Shown in pieces: positions 11,567 to 20,500 of a stretch of DNA of 64,000 nucleotides. This DNA comes from Pachypanchax playfairii (Eukaryota > Chordata > Actinopteri > Cyprinodontiformes > Aplocheilidae): positions 793,219-857,218 of the forward strand of contig SSNP01000133.1 in NCBI GenBank assembly GCA_006937955.1, given 5' to 3'. Position 1 is the stretch's first letter. Each line of letters opens with the position of its first letter. Both the position numbers and the translations under genes were made by a program. A model generated the notes under the pieces. It was not told the DNA's origin. It was given only the letters and a program-made list of their open reading frames with translations, and ran no database searches.

Positions 11567-14410
11567 ACACCCACGCCAACAAATCCAGGTTTGCTCACTT
11601 TTTCTTGGAAGGACCTATGGCTGGTGGGGGTTGTTGGGATGTGCCACCTTTCTCGACCGAGTTGCCACGACGACAGCTCTGCTCACCAGCTGAGGGGGAG
11701 GAGGAATCTGATTGGGCAGTTTCACACACCACCTGGAAGCCCTGTGGGTCAGAGATGGACAGATATTGGAGAAGGTAGACAGACGCTTCCTGCAGATTAA
11801 AGACTGAGGCTGCTGTGAGGTTTCAGTCATGCACGGTCGGTTCTGTCTGACTAACATTCAATCCCGAGGGAACCGTGAAATGGGAACATGGAAAAATAAA
11901 AACAGACTCACCATGGGACTCGGGTTGCCAAATCCACAGGGGCTGCACTGGTTATTGACTGGGGAGTTCCTCTTTGCTGTTAAATAGCAGGTTATTTTAA
12001 TCACAACCAAAATAGAAAATGTAAAAAGCTGCGAGTGAGGACTATTTTTACCTGTCACAATGTTTCTGACAGGTTTAATAAGAGCAGTGAAGGCGGGGAT
12101 GTCGGGCTGTCGGTGCTCCCACATCGGCTGCCATATGACCAAACCGCTGGCCAACCTGAAGGTCAGGTCCGATTCCTAGAGAAAACCCATCTGCTCATCT
12201 CGTTCTCACACAAACTGATGTTATTGTTGGTAAGAAGACGTTATTGTTTGTGTTGTAACCAGAGCATTTTGTGTTTGGACACGCAGATCAATAGATAAGT
12301 GATATGTGTGTGAGAACTAATCAATATTTTTAAATGAAACTAAACTGAGCTGTTAAAACTCTCAACATGTGCTTAAAAGGTAGTAAAGATTGATCCTGCA
12401 GCGCTGGTGGAAATGTTGTTCCTGTTTCTCATGTTGCAAATATCAATTCCAACAGACCTTAATGCGATGGATGAGCGGAGCGAACAGGAACACAAACAGC
12501 TCCACCGTGGACATGCTCTTATGGAACAGCTTGGTCCGAGTGTGCTCGTCATCCTCCAGCAGGGAGCTGCTGTGCTGGGGTCCCGATCCTCCGAGGGCCG
12601 AGCCAGAACCAGAGCCGGAGCCAGAGCCAGGTGCTCCCGGGGAGGAGCCCTGGTTCCCCACAGGCTGAAGGAAGGCGCTGCTGCCGCTGCCCCCCCTGGA
12701 CCAGCCCGGGCCCATGATGGGCTCGTAGTTGCATTCCTGGGCGGCATCAAGCAGCATCCAGTGCAGCGTGTGGAGGAGCTTGGTCTCAGCCACGCCCAGC
12801 TTGTCCTGGTGGCCTGTCAGACGTTAAATATTACACAGATCTTTGATTTTTCTGTTGAGATTCAGAACTTTAAGTCATTAAGTTAAAAGGCTCATTAATA
12901 GGACACACACAACATTTTACATACAAAAATGAAACCCAAATAAAAAAAAATCTACTCCTGCACTTTTTTTTTAAAATCAACCAACATTTTAAATAAAAAG
13001 GAGCCTGATGGAACATGTTTCATTCAGACAAAGTTACTGTAAAACTTAATCATTAACAGGTGGAATCTGTTCCATTACAGCTGCATTTTTTGGGCCCTTT
13101 TGGAATCAGGTTTCACACTTTATCTACATTTTTTTTTGTAAAACTGACCAACCTGTAAACCACATCCAGCCAGGAACCTTCTGGTCTGAGGAGACATAGC
13201 CTCGTATCCCTCTGTTTATGAAGCGAGAACTGCTTCAGCTGGCTTTTTCTGAGCCGTCTGTGTGCACATTTGCTGCTACTTAAATAAACCCCACAGTCAA
13301 TTAATTCTGTGTGTTTCTCCCCCACATTGTATTGGCTTTTCTGTCATTTTGGGGACTTGAAAATCTTATATTTGGTGGCTCAGAACCACTTCAGGAAATC
13401 TGAACAGTAGACTGCTCTCATCTCTCCTTGAACTGTAAGTACATTGGTTGGATGATCAAGGATCACCTGGGAAAGGTGTCAGTTATTGAAATCTTCCTCA
13501 CCCAGCTTGTTCCTGTTAGACAGCAGGATGGAGGTGCAGTGGAGGACATGAGGCAGTGCCGCCTGGACGAGCTCCCAGCGGGAGATGCTCTGGATGGCCT
13601 CGGACAGTGCTGGTGACAGCCCGTGCAGCTTGTTTTCCACCAGCACTCGCTCAAAGGACTGGGGATGCAGCCAGAAAGAAGGAGAAAAAAAAGATCAACC
13701 AGGAATGAAAGCCTTCTTTCTTTGACTATCTAAATGTCCCACATGGCCCCAAGCAAGGAAATGCCCAAGAGACAGACAGACAGACAGAAGCAGATCTGCT
13801 TGGGGATCTGGAGAAGCATCATTATAGTCCTGAAAGGTTTAGCTTCAGGGTAATAGGAGGAAACAAGGGGCAAACTAATTTGCTTAATGTAAGTGCTCCC
13901 TTGATTTGCAGACGCATTAAAAGGTCAAACAGATTATTATTTAAACGCACATCATGAAATGACTCACCACACAAGATGCTTCATATTGTTTCCCCAACTT
14001 CGGGCGCAGAAAAGCACTGAAAAATATTAAAAACATCCAATCAAATTATATTGCGCTCGCATGGCATCGTGCACAAACACGAGCAGTCACTGCAGGCGAA
14101 CATCAGCCCATTTGTCCGCCCTACTTTGTTGTGCACGTTCGCTTTACAGGTGGGACATCAAGCATCTTTAGAAGGATTAAAAACCTCCGGATCTGCTGTG
14201 TGTTCCCTTCAAGTCGCGTTCACAAATCCTTCGTGTTTACAGCAATGACAAACACCTGTTATCAATTAGCGTTCAGACACACACGCACGCACACACGCGC
14301 GCGCGCGCACACACTAACCTGGTTTGTCTCCACAAGAAGGTCTGGATAGGAAACGGTATTCCCTTCCCGCACTCCGGCTCGTTCTCGTCCAGGCTTTTCC
14401 TCTTCACCAT
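497..14410 (-). CDS. unc80: UNC80 (NALCN channel complex scaffold), N-terminal third, 21 exons, runs off left edge
   Basis: UNC80 is a very large neuronal protein that links UNC79 and Src kinases to the sodium-leak channel NALCN at the plasma membrane. Exons in transcript order: 14319-14410, 13968-14016, 13502-13658, 12458-12813, 12052-12175, 11912-11976, 11599-11741, 8493-8766, 8154-8288, 7841-8057, 7379-7519, 7014-7282, 6617-6937, 6411-6542, 6037-6184, 3611-3759, 3110-3273, 2106-2204, 1727-1935, 685-791, 497-590. All have AG/GT borders and the frame carries through every junction (3,445 nt, about 1,148 codons of the roughly 3,250 usual). The start is the ATG at 14408-14410 (MVKRKSLDENEPE), matching the family N-terminus. 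Recognisable blocks include PIQTFLWRQT, SGLVIWQPMWEHRQP, ARYATYFDVAVLRCLLQPHW, DLSSDLGMNIFKK, SFNVGYADFF, KSLGCAYGCGEGHRGLSGDR, NVFRRVALSALLDSAEK, GRKDFWRKMFKSQSAASDTS, ISLRKKLKLPIGNWLKRSS and GRDEEENFFKRLG. Gly-rich (exon 13) and Gly-Ser (exon 4) stretches are low-complexity linkers. I saw no further exon in 1-496. Identity rests on family recall; borders were read by eye. Confidence 0.96.
632..677. repeat. (ATCC)n tetranucleotide microsatellite in unc80 intron 20
   Basis: About eleven ATCC units. The tract begins seven to eight bases after the exon 20 donor (GT at 683-684) and fills nearly half of the short 94-nt intron to exon 21 (590). Confidence 0.9.
2765..2806. repeat. (TG)21 microsatellite, unc80 intron
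   Basis: Uninterrupted TG dinucleotides on the plus strand, in the intron between exons 17 and 18. A second (AC)n of about 23 nt lies at 1981-2003 just upstream of exon 19. Otherwise 2,210-3,100 holds only AT-rich intron. Confidence 0.95.
3760..6036. other. unc80 intron 15, no other feature seen
   Basis: This 2.3-kb intron separates the NIVDFLHALLGFCMEPITD exon from the KAGFGNNF exon. It is AT-rich, with short A runs (for example 5147-5160) and several short open frames on both strands that lack homology, splice context or codon structure. No mobile element was recognised. Confidence 0.6.
6617..6937 (-). CDS. unc80: unc80 exon 13, poly-glycine linker exon
   Basis: This 107-codon exon begins AILRALHAVLSHDISSRICD and LLQLGVVPGMGKK, a conserved helical block. 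It then runs into a Lys/Glu segment and a glycine-dominated stretch (about 24 Gly in 35 residues, 6,650-6,755) ending in charged KDDVKNNKDGDKT. Mammalian UNC80 also has a poly-Gly tract at this place, which supports the assignment. The exon starts and ends in phase 0, so it could be skipped without a frameshift, although its conserved half argues against that. Confidence 0.93.
10066..10079. promoter_or_regulatory. Perfect RFX X-box in unc80 intron 7
   Basis: GTTACCATGGAAAC fits the palindromic X-box GTTNCC-NN-GGNAAC at all ten fixed positions. A second site one mismatch away (GTTGCCAAGGAGAC) lies 110 bp before it at 9954-9967. The surrounding 250 bp is richer in CpG than the flanking intron, so this is a candidate intronic enhancer bound by RFX factors. 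Function is inferred. Confidence 0.5.
11196..11495 (-). repeat. Dispersed telomere-like repeat unit, single copy in unc80 intron 7
   Basis: This is the reverse-complement copy of the unit tandemly repeated at 50.6-51.6 kb. It starts with CA repeats, GTGTGTTTTGGTATCC and TATGGGGACCGTCCATTGAC, includes CCTAACCCCTAACCCTAA telomere-like motifs and ends with TCAGGAAACGGGTCCCC and AGGAGGTCAGAAA. It is bracketed by CA-rich sequence on both sides, like the distal copies. Confidence 0.85.
11496..11552. other. Poly-C tract with 10-N assembly gap
   Basis: C runs of 30 (11496-11525) and 17 (11536-11552) flank ten N (11526-11535), followed by (CA)n. By comparison with the copies at 50.6 kb, which have only (CA)n here, the C run is probably a polymerase or assembly artefact, and the gap length is nominal. 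It is 47 bp downstream of unc80 exon 7, so the exon itself is unaffected. Confidence 0.9.
12458..12813 (-). CDS. unc80: unc80 exon 4, with Gly-Ser hexanucleotide stretch
   Basis: This 356-nt exon encodes the HQDKLGVAETKLLHTLHWML block and, at its 3' end, STVELFVFLFAPLIHRIK. Both are strongly UNC80-like. Between them the reading frame passes through a variable linker with alternating Gly and Ser (about 12,595-12,635), produced by a CCAGAG/CCGGAG-type hexanucleotide repeat. The same position is a variable, Gln/Ser-rich linker in mammals, so it is likely an unstructured loop that tolerates length change. Confidence 0.93.
14276..14316. repeat. (CA)n/(CG)n alternating tract abutting unc80 intron 1 donor
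   Basis: This is a run of alternating purine and pyrimidine with a GCGCGCGCGC core, ending two to three bases inside the intron 1 donor (GT at 14317-14318). Alternating CG/CA sequence is prone to form Z-DNA. Confidence 0.85.
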
Positions 14411-14420
14411 TTTGGTTGGA

Positions 14421-14460
14421 CCTGCCCCCCCAGCCCCACACCGTCCCCCCCCCTCCTGCC
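14421..14460 (-). promoter_or_regulatory. G-tract cluster in unc80 5' UTR (possible RNA G-quadruplex)
   Basis: On the gene strand three long guanine runs (8, 4 and 7 G) plus GG doublets fall within 40 nt, ending about 10 nt before the start codon. This composition fits a G-quadruplex in the 5' UTR RNA or the DNA. No structure was computed. Confidence 0.4.
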
Positions 14461-14532
14461 TTGCTGGCTGTTTCTGAGCACCGGGACGCGGGGCGGCTGC
14501 TGGTTCTGCCCAGGTGGACCACGGAACCTGCC

Positions 14533-14553
14533 TCACGACATGATTGGATTCAT
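14533..14553 (-). CDS. Short upstream ORF in unc80 leader
   Basis: ATG at 14551-14553 opens a six-codon ORF (MNPIMS) closed by TGA at 14533-14535, about 120 nt upstream of the unc80 start and out of its way. If the transcript starts upstream of it, it could lower unc80 translation. It is a minor, purely sequence-based call. Confidence 0.3.
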   Translation of the reverse strand: MNPIMS

Positions 14554-14588
14554 TCTGCGTAAAATGGCTGCAAGTGTGGATGTATATT

Positions 14589-14647
14589 GAGAGGAGGGAG
14601 GGAGGAGGTGATGGAGGAGGAGGGAGTTTGGAGGGGGGAAGGAGAAA
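14589..14647 (+). repeat. Purine-rich (GGA)n-like promoter tract
   Basis: The plus strand is almost all G and A for about 58 nt, with GGAGG units and G runs; the only pyrimidines are a few T. Such polypurine tracts in promoters can form triplex (H-DNA) or G-quadruplex structures and bind GA/GGA factors. It lies 180-240 bp upstream of the unc80 ATG. Confidence 0.5.
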
Positions 14648-14659
14648 CAGCGCTGTGAT

Positions 14660-14687
14660 TTCAGCACCTCCGTCAGCGGACAGCGGC
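14660..14687 (+). promoter_or_regulatory. Expanded-spacing RE1/NRSE-like site (REST) in unc80 promoter
   Basis: The left half-site TTCAGCACC (14660-14668) is a perfect match to the canonical NRSE left half. After a 9-nt spacer the right half GGACAGCGGC (14678-14687) matches 9 of 10 bases of GGACAGCGCC. The canonical spacer is 2 nt, but convergent half-sites with expanded spacing are a known REST-bound class. The site is about 250 bp upstream of the unc80 ATG, which suits repression of a neuronal gene in non-neuronal cells. Binding is inferred. Confidence 0.5.
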
Positions 14688-14720
14688 AGATGATCGACGC
14701 GCTAATTTATCTGCGGCGGA

Positions 14721-15894
14721 GCTTAAAGACACAGTGTGCAGCTGCTCCAGATGTTGTCTTCTTCTTCTCTTTCAATCAGTGCAACACACAAACCAGGAAA
14801 CATTCACGCCAGGGATTTGATCAACAGGTTGTTTAAAGACCCAGGTGGTGGTGAACTGCTAAAACCAGCACCATCAACAAGTCCAAGTCCTCCAAACGTG
14901 CACCACAAAACACGGCAGTGACCCACGTTTAACTGTTTTTTCACATAAAGAGCTGAAATGTAAGAAGAGATGGTCGTTTGGAAAGCTTGCTTTAATCCAT
15001 CTATCTATTTTAGTCACATTTGGTAAACCGGAAATGTCCAGGTTGTAATCTGAAGACGAAATGGTCCTTTAAAATAAATAAATACATCATTATTCGTGGT
15101 TATGTACCACAACTGTCAGGGTTACTAAATGTTATTTAAATAATTGAAACAAAATTATACCAATACAATTTCAATAAAATACAACAAATAACTTTTAAAG
15201 GTGTTTCTAATGGAAATGTTTCAATAAAATAAACAGAATTGGAAAACAAACAAACAAACTTGTGAAAGATGTGAAAGAAAAACACTTAACTGTTTGAATA
15301 AAAGTCTCAGCAAAAAGACCTGAGAAAGTTACACAATATTTACTTCTGCAGTAAAAAAGGAACAAAATAAATGTTACAGAAGGTTGAAGCACCAGATCAT
15401 TTCATGTTAGGGCCCACTGATAGTTCATGAACCACCTTCTGCTTCTTTCTGATTTGACCTTCATGAATCCCTAAAAACACACTTCTTAAACTGAAACAGG
15501 CTTTAATGTCAGTTTATCAAAAAAACAACCAAAAGATTCCAAGTCTTAATCTGTTTATCTCCATGTTTAATGGTTCTGTTTTATTTAAACCTACAAATAC
15601 TAAAAAGTTTTGATAATAAAACATTTGGACATTTGGGCCCTTCTAAAAACAATCAAACTTTATTTAATCTGAATAAAGAACAACAAAAAGAAATCCTTTA
15701 TGTCTGTTTAAATAAACACGGGCGTTTTTCCTAAATTCATATCAGCAGTTATAATTAATAATCTGTACAAATGTAACTCAATATTAAACTTAAAATCCAA
15801 GTATATTTACAGGACAAGTAGCCAAACTTGGGCTCCATAAACCCTGTGAATCCAGCTACACATGAAGTTCATTTAACTCTCCAACACCGATACA
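14721..15894. other. Intergenic spacer between unc80 promoter and map2 3' end
   Basis: AT-rich sequence without a recognisable gene. Several TTTATT motifs (AATAAA on the minus strand) lie near 15,580, 15,660 and 15,917-15,931, so the map2 transcript end may lie inside or at the border of this segment. Confidence 0.5.
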
Positions 15895-17354
15895 AAAAGA
15901 CCAGAACAAACCAGTTTTTATTTTCTTTATTCATACTGTCGTCATCCTGTAGGAGCTTTTTGTCATCGGAACATCTCAAACATTGCAAATAGTGCACACA
16001 CATCTACATTGTCTTTTAAATACACTTACACAGGCTGAAAGGTGGGGGGTGGAAAAGAAGAAGCACAGAGAGACACCAGTCTGGTTTCAGACATCAGGAG
16101 GGAGATCGAGGTTTCACGAAGCTGAGCAGGTAAAATGCTGGAAGGAGTTTTATTCATATTTTTAAAAACCATGAAGTTTAACAGCTGCTTGTTGTTGAAA
16201 TCTTTCACTCGTCGTCACTTTTGCTCCCTTCAACAAAACCGCCCCACTGTTTCAATCACAACACGTCTTCTATGTTTAACTGGAATGTTTTCAGATAAAG
16301 CTTCATACTTCACACTTTATTCTAACAAACTTTAAGCCCTTCTTCAGATACACTGTACAATCCATTCTTTGCAAAACAACAGAAAATACAAAATTAAATC
16401 AAATCACAGGGCTTCGTAGAACCTCACTTGAAAAAGTCAACATTAACTTGCATCTTGGCCATTTACACTCAAGCTAAAAAGTTTAAGGTAGGTGCAGATA
16501 GATCTAATTTCATTATTTATTTGCCATGCCAGCATAACAGCGCCATGTTCCCTCGTAAGCTACAGCGCTAACGATAAAACCAGACAAACGGCCGGTGTGT
16601 TTGTAGGACAGAAAGAAGAACTCTCTATTGGAAAGCTAGCTGTTTAGCGCTCAACAATCGTACATAACTGCAATGGTTATTATAATTGCTAATAAGCCAA
16701 AGCAGCCACAGGAAAGGTACAAATCTTTAACACTACGGTAACATTTATATAAAAAGAAAACATTGCAAGAAAACACAATTTATAACATTAAAATTCAACA
16801 TACGAACAAAGACAAACTGATGTTTGACGTAAAATGTCACATTTTAGCAGACATGCCATTTTGTCAGTCATTCTTTTGCCTCTTTGTTTAAATTAAGTCT
16901 CTCGTACTGCTGAATCTTTTAAGACAAGCGTTAATTAGCGGATAGCAAATCAGTACCATGAGCAGACATTACAAAACAGTTCACCGCTGAGAGTGAACTT
17001 CAAATGGATTGTTGTGATGCTTTGCACGCACGTTAAATCATTGTACAATCATAAAACCATTTTCTTAGACAATCACAGCCACTCAAAGCCTTCAGACTAT
17101 TAATAACAAACAACGTCCATGTCTGAGTGAAGGAATGAAAAACACAGCTTTTCCCTTTAGAAAGAGAAGGAATGAAATATTTTTGCAGAGTTCAGTTTTT
17201 AAAATTTGACGATGAACAAGATAGTCCAATAACTACAACTGTAGAACTTGTGGGAGGGGTCATGTGACTGAAGGGCGTGGACAACCGCCGGATGTTTCAG
17301 AGTGACAATAATAGGCAGAGGAGTAATGGTGTGGATTTTTGTGGGGTGTGAAGC
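15895..17354 (-). other. map2: Probable map2 3' UTR
   Basis: The sequence follows the map2 stop codon (TGA at 17355-17357 on the minus strand) with no open frame of note. Two overlapping poly-A signal candidates on the minus strand are at 15926-15931 and 15917-15922. Earlier candidates near 16,315 and 16,515 would give shorter UTRs. The end point is uncertain. Confidence 0.4.
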
Positions 17355-17564
17355 TCATAATCCCTGTTTGGCCAGGGCGGCGGTGACGTCCTGCGCCAGC
17401 GTGGACAGCTGGGGTGACTCCATCATGTTCATGCTGCCGGCGGAGGACAGACGTGGGGAGACGCCGCCGGTCTCAATCCCTGGTGAATGAGTCACGATGA
17501 TTTCTGCACCATGGTCCACACGAGCTTTGGCTGTTTCCCGGAAACTCAGCTTATGGCTCTCAAT
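17355..17564 (-). CDS. map2: map2 terminal coding exon
   Basis: 69 codons plus stop: IESHKLSFRETAKARVDHGA, EIIVTHSPG, then SPQLSTLAQDVTAALAKQGL and TGA (17355-17357). The C-terminal helix is a hallmark of the tau/MAP2/MAP4 family; AALAKQGL rather than ASLAKQGL fits MAP2. Confidence 0.96.
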   Translation of the reverse strand: MESHKLSFRETAKARVDHGAEIIVTHSPGIETGGVSPRLSSAGSMNMMESPQLSTLAQDVTAALAKQGL

Positions 17565-20500
17565 CTAAAGAAACAAACAAGTAAACAAATGAAGTAACAA
17601 TGAATTTCATTTTAAACATCTAGGATTCATATCCTTTCTTTCGCCTATTACCATGACATTCCCTCCTCCGGGAGTGTGGGTGGCGTTGTCCAGGGAGCCG
17701 ACCTTGGGGAGGGCCTTGTCTTTGAAATCCAGCTTCACATTCTCTATGCGTATGTTGCCTCCCCCTGGGAACACGACAACAAGAGGAAGTAAAAAGAAAA
17801 GCAGGAAACCCTGGAGGCGTTATGGCTGCAGTTCTCCCTGGCAATGCTAAGAGCAACAAATCCCCGAACACGGGAAGGACACTGTTCCGAAACAAGACGC
17901 AGAACCGCATATGGATGGAAAAAGATTTACCAGTCACATATACAAGTTATTTGAAGACACAATAAATGTTGATTTATAAACACCCATTTTGTTTTAGACT
18001 AATTTAAATGTAGATTTTTAAAAAATGTGACTTAATTCTTCTACAATAAATAAGCAGTTCTAAGCATTTCCATTTCTTTTCCCTCTCTTAAGCCGGATTG
18101 TGAGATATTAATCCTGCATCAATCTTTTCTCTGTGCTGACGAGTCTGAGTTGTTGCAAACACAACCTCCCACACCATGATGACACCTCCACCGTGTTGTA
18201 CAGGTGGAACCTGTCGGCCTCCACACACATCAGATCAGAGGCTTTTGCTTCCCAACAAACTTCTAGCATGTTTTTAGGTATGTTAGTTACACTGATGGTT
18301 GTCTAGATTTTATTTTTTGTGATCACTGGGTTGTTGGACCAACACCCTTCATCCTTGATAACTCAGTTTTGCAGAAATGGTTGTTCAGATAAAAAGAGCT
18401 GTTAAATATCTGAGTCCACAGGCCAAAAGTACAACTGTTTGAAGTCTGAAGTTTTTTCTGCTTCAGCGCCCAGTTGAATCAAAATAGAGTCATTTGTTTT
18501 TGTGTTTAGTCAGTTAGTTTTTTATTCCAAATAATGAAACAACACTTTGGCTAAAAAGCCCAACAGGTCATGTCCTTCTGTTTTAATGTAACGTTGACTC
18601 ACTGGGTTTTTGGATTGTCTTGAGTTGCAGCAGATTTCATTCAGACAGACACTGATTTAAACTTTAAAAAGGTGAAAGTTTGGATGTATTTTTGAAAATT
18701 AATTTCAATTAATCAAAGAATCTTAAAAGCTTCCAACATTTCAGCTGTAAAGATATTAATTTCAGAACTTAGCAAGCTCATGGATCAGATAATCTCATGA
18801 GTAGAAGCTTTTATTTTTGCTAAATCTAAACATATGACTGTATTTTTCATGTGTTGTCATGGTAAAGGAGAAAACAGGTTACATTACCTGGTTTGTGGTG
18901 AATGTTGGACATGGAACCACATTTGGCGGTGATGTGGCTCAAATCAATCTTCTTGGACTGGATTTGGACCTACAGGTGGAGCATCAGAGGCAAATAAACA
19001 TTCAATTATCCAAAAAAAAAAAACCTCTAAATGGACCCTGGAGGGATGTGAGACGCAGTGAGAAGAAAGCTGAGCGTTTATGTGGAAACAGGGAAACAAA
19101 TCACACAAATGAGCCATGAGATAACAACATGGATTGGATGGTTGTGGCAGAATGAGCTGATTGATGTTCATCCATGTTTCTCTGGAGACGTGTTAACGAG
19201 AGCAGGCAGTGATGGTACAAACATCACAAAAAAAAGAAGGGCACAATAAGGAAACAGATGCTTTCATTAAAATTCATCATCCGTAGGTGAAATGAAGGTG
19301 GAATTCTGTTAAAAACATGCTACACACACGTTTCACACATTATATAGAGATATAATGTTTTGTGTAAATGCTAACCAGGACTGAAAAGTCAAAGACTGAT
19401 GGCACGAAGACAAAAACATCCACGACTACAGCTGACAGACATGCCTAAACGAAGAGGAAGGACAGTCACTTCCTGCAGAGTCACTCACGTTTCCTCCGCC
19501 TGCTGTGTGGTGGACTTTATCCAGGGAGCCACATTTAGACTGAATGTGGCTAAAGTCCAGCTTAACGCTTGGGATCATGACCTGGGGAGGACAGGGGGAC
19601 TTTTTGCTGTTTCAATACAAAAACAACGAGGTCTTCTCAAAGGGACAGGAGTCAGTTACTTTCTCAGCAAAAATAATCCTTTCAAATGTTCCAGTTTGAC
19701 AATTATTACTGATAAACTACCACAAGTGAAGGAACACAGATGTACTGTAGTCTGTGTCTTCACTGGTTAGGAAGTCAAACGTGGCAGACAGAAAGATGGA
19801 CACATAAAAATAAGCATGACAGAGCGCTAAAAGCGAAAGAGAAAGAAGGAGAAGAAAAGAGAAATGGTTACATACATGGCCTCCTTTGGGCGTGTGCTTC
19901 AGATTATCCTTGGAGCCACACTTTGACTGAACATGACTGAAGTCCACCTTCTCACTTAAAATATGAACCTAAAATAAAATCATAATAATAATAAAACACT
20001 ACATGTGCCTTACTTGGATTGGTGCATGGGATCGAGATATAAAGAGAAAAGCACCGTTTCTGTCGGGATAACAACGAGTCATAACTGAGACAATATTTAA
20101 CACAATCAATAAAATCGATTCCTTTAAGTACAAACGGAGAAACTCAGAGATAAAAGAAGAATTGTTCTCTGAGAGAGAAGAGCTGATTTAAAACTGTCCC
20201 CTCTGCAGGACTGAAGGAACATGAAGTCTGCGCATGGCCGTGTAATATAATTAAAAATTCACATGAACTCATTTGTCACAGTCCAAAGATAAGAGGACAG
20301 AAACAGTCCTTCTTGTCACAGCATTACGTCTGAACTTGAATTAATATTAATAAATATACCCAAAACACAAAGCTGAGGGGACATTATGTGACTGAAATCC
20401 ATCTAAACGTGGAGTTCCTCACGGCGTTTCTGTATGTGAAAAGCAGCTGTTTGGGTTAAAAGCTGAAAAATGTTCCCTCTGTCAGGCACTCTGTCAGATA

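Larger units (their letters stand above)
8767..11598. other. unc80 intron 7 with CpG/X-box island and repeats
   Basis: This 2.8-kb intron has an AT-rich half (8,767-9,700), then a GC/CpG-richer segment (9,880-10,160) carrying two RFX-type motifs, a poly-A run (10226-10245), a (GT)n near 10,865, one copy of the telomere-like dispersed repeat (about 11,196-11,495) and the poly-C/N gap. The 113-aa plus-strand open frame at 9,814-10,155 is not gene-like. Confidence 0.6.
14411..14720 (-). promoter_or_regulatory. unc80: unc80 5' UTR and promoter region
   Basis: This is the sequence immediately upstream of the unc80 ATG. On the gene strand it has, going upstream: a G-tract-rich leader (14421-14460); a six-codon upstream ORF (14533-14553, MNPIMS then stop); a nearly pure purine/pyrimidine tract (14589-14647); a CpG-containing segment with TTCAGCACC and GGACAGCGGC half-sites (14660-14687); and AT-rich sequence beyond. 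I see no clear TATA box. The transcription start was not determined; the region is called from position, composition and motif content. Confidence 0.6.
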
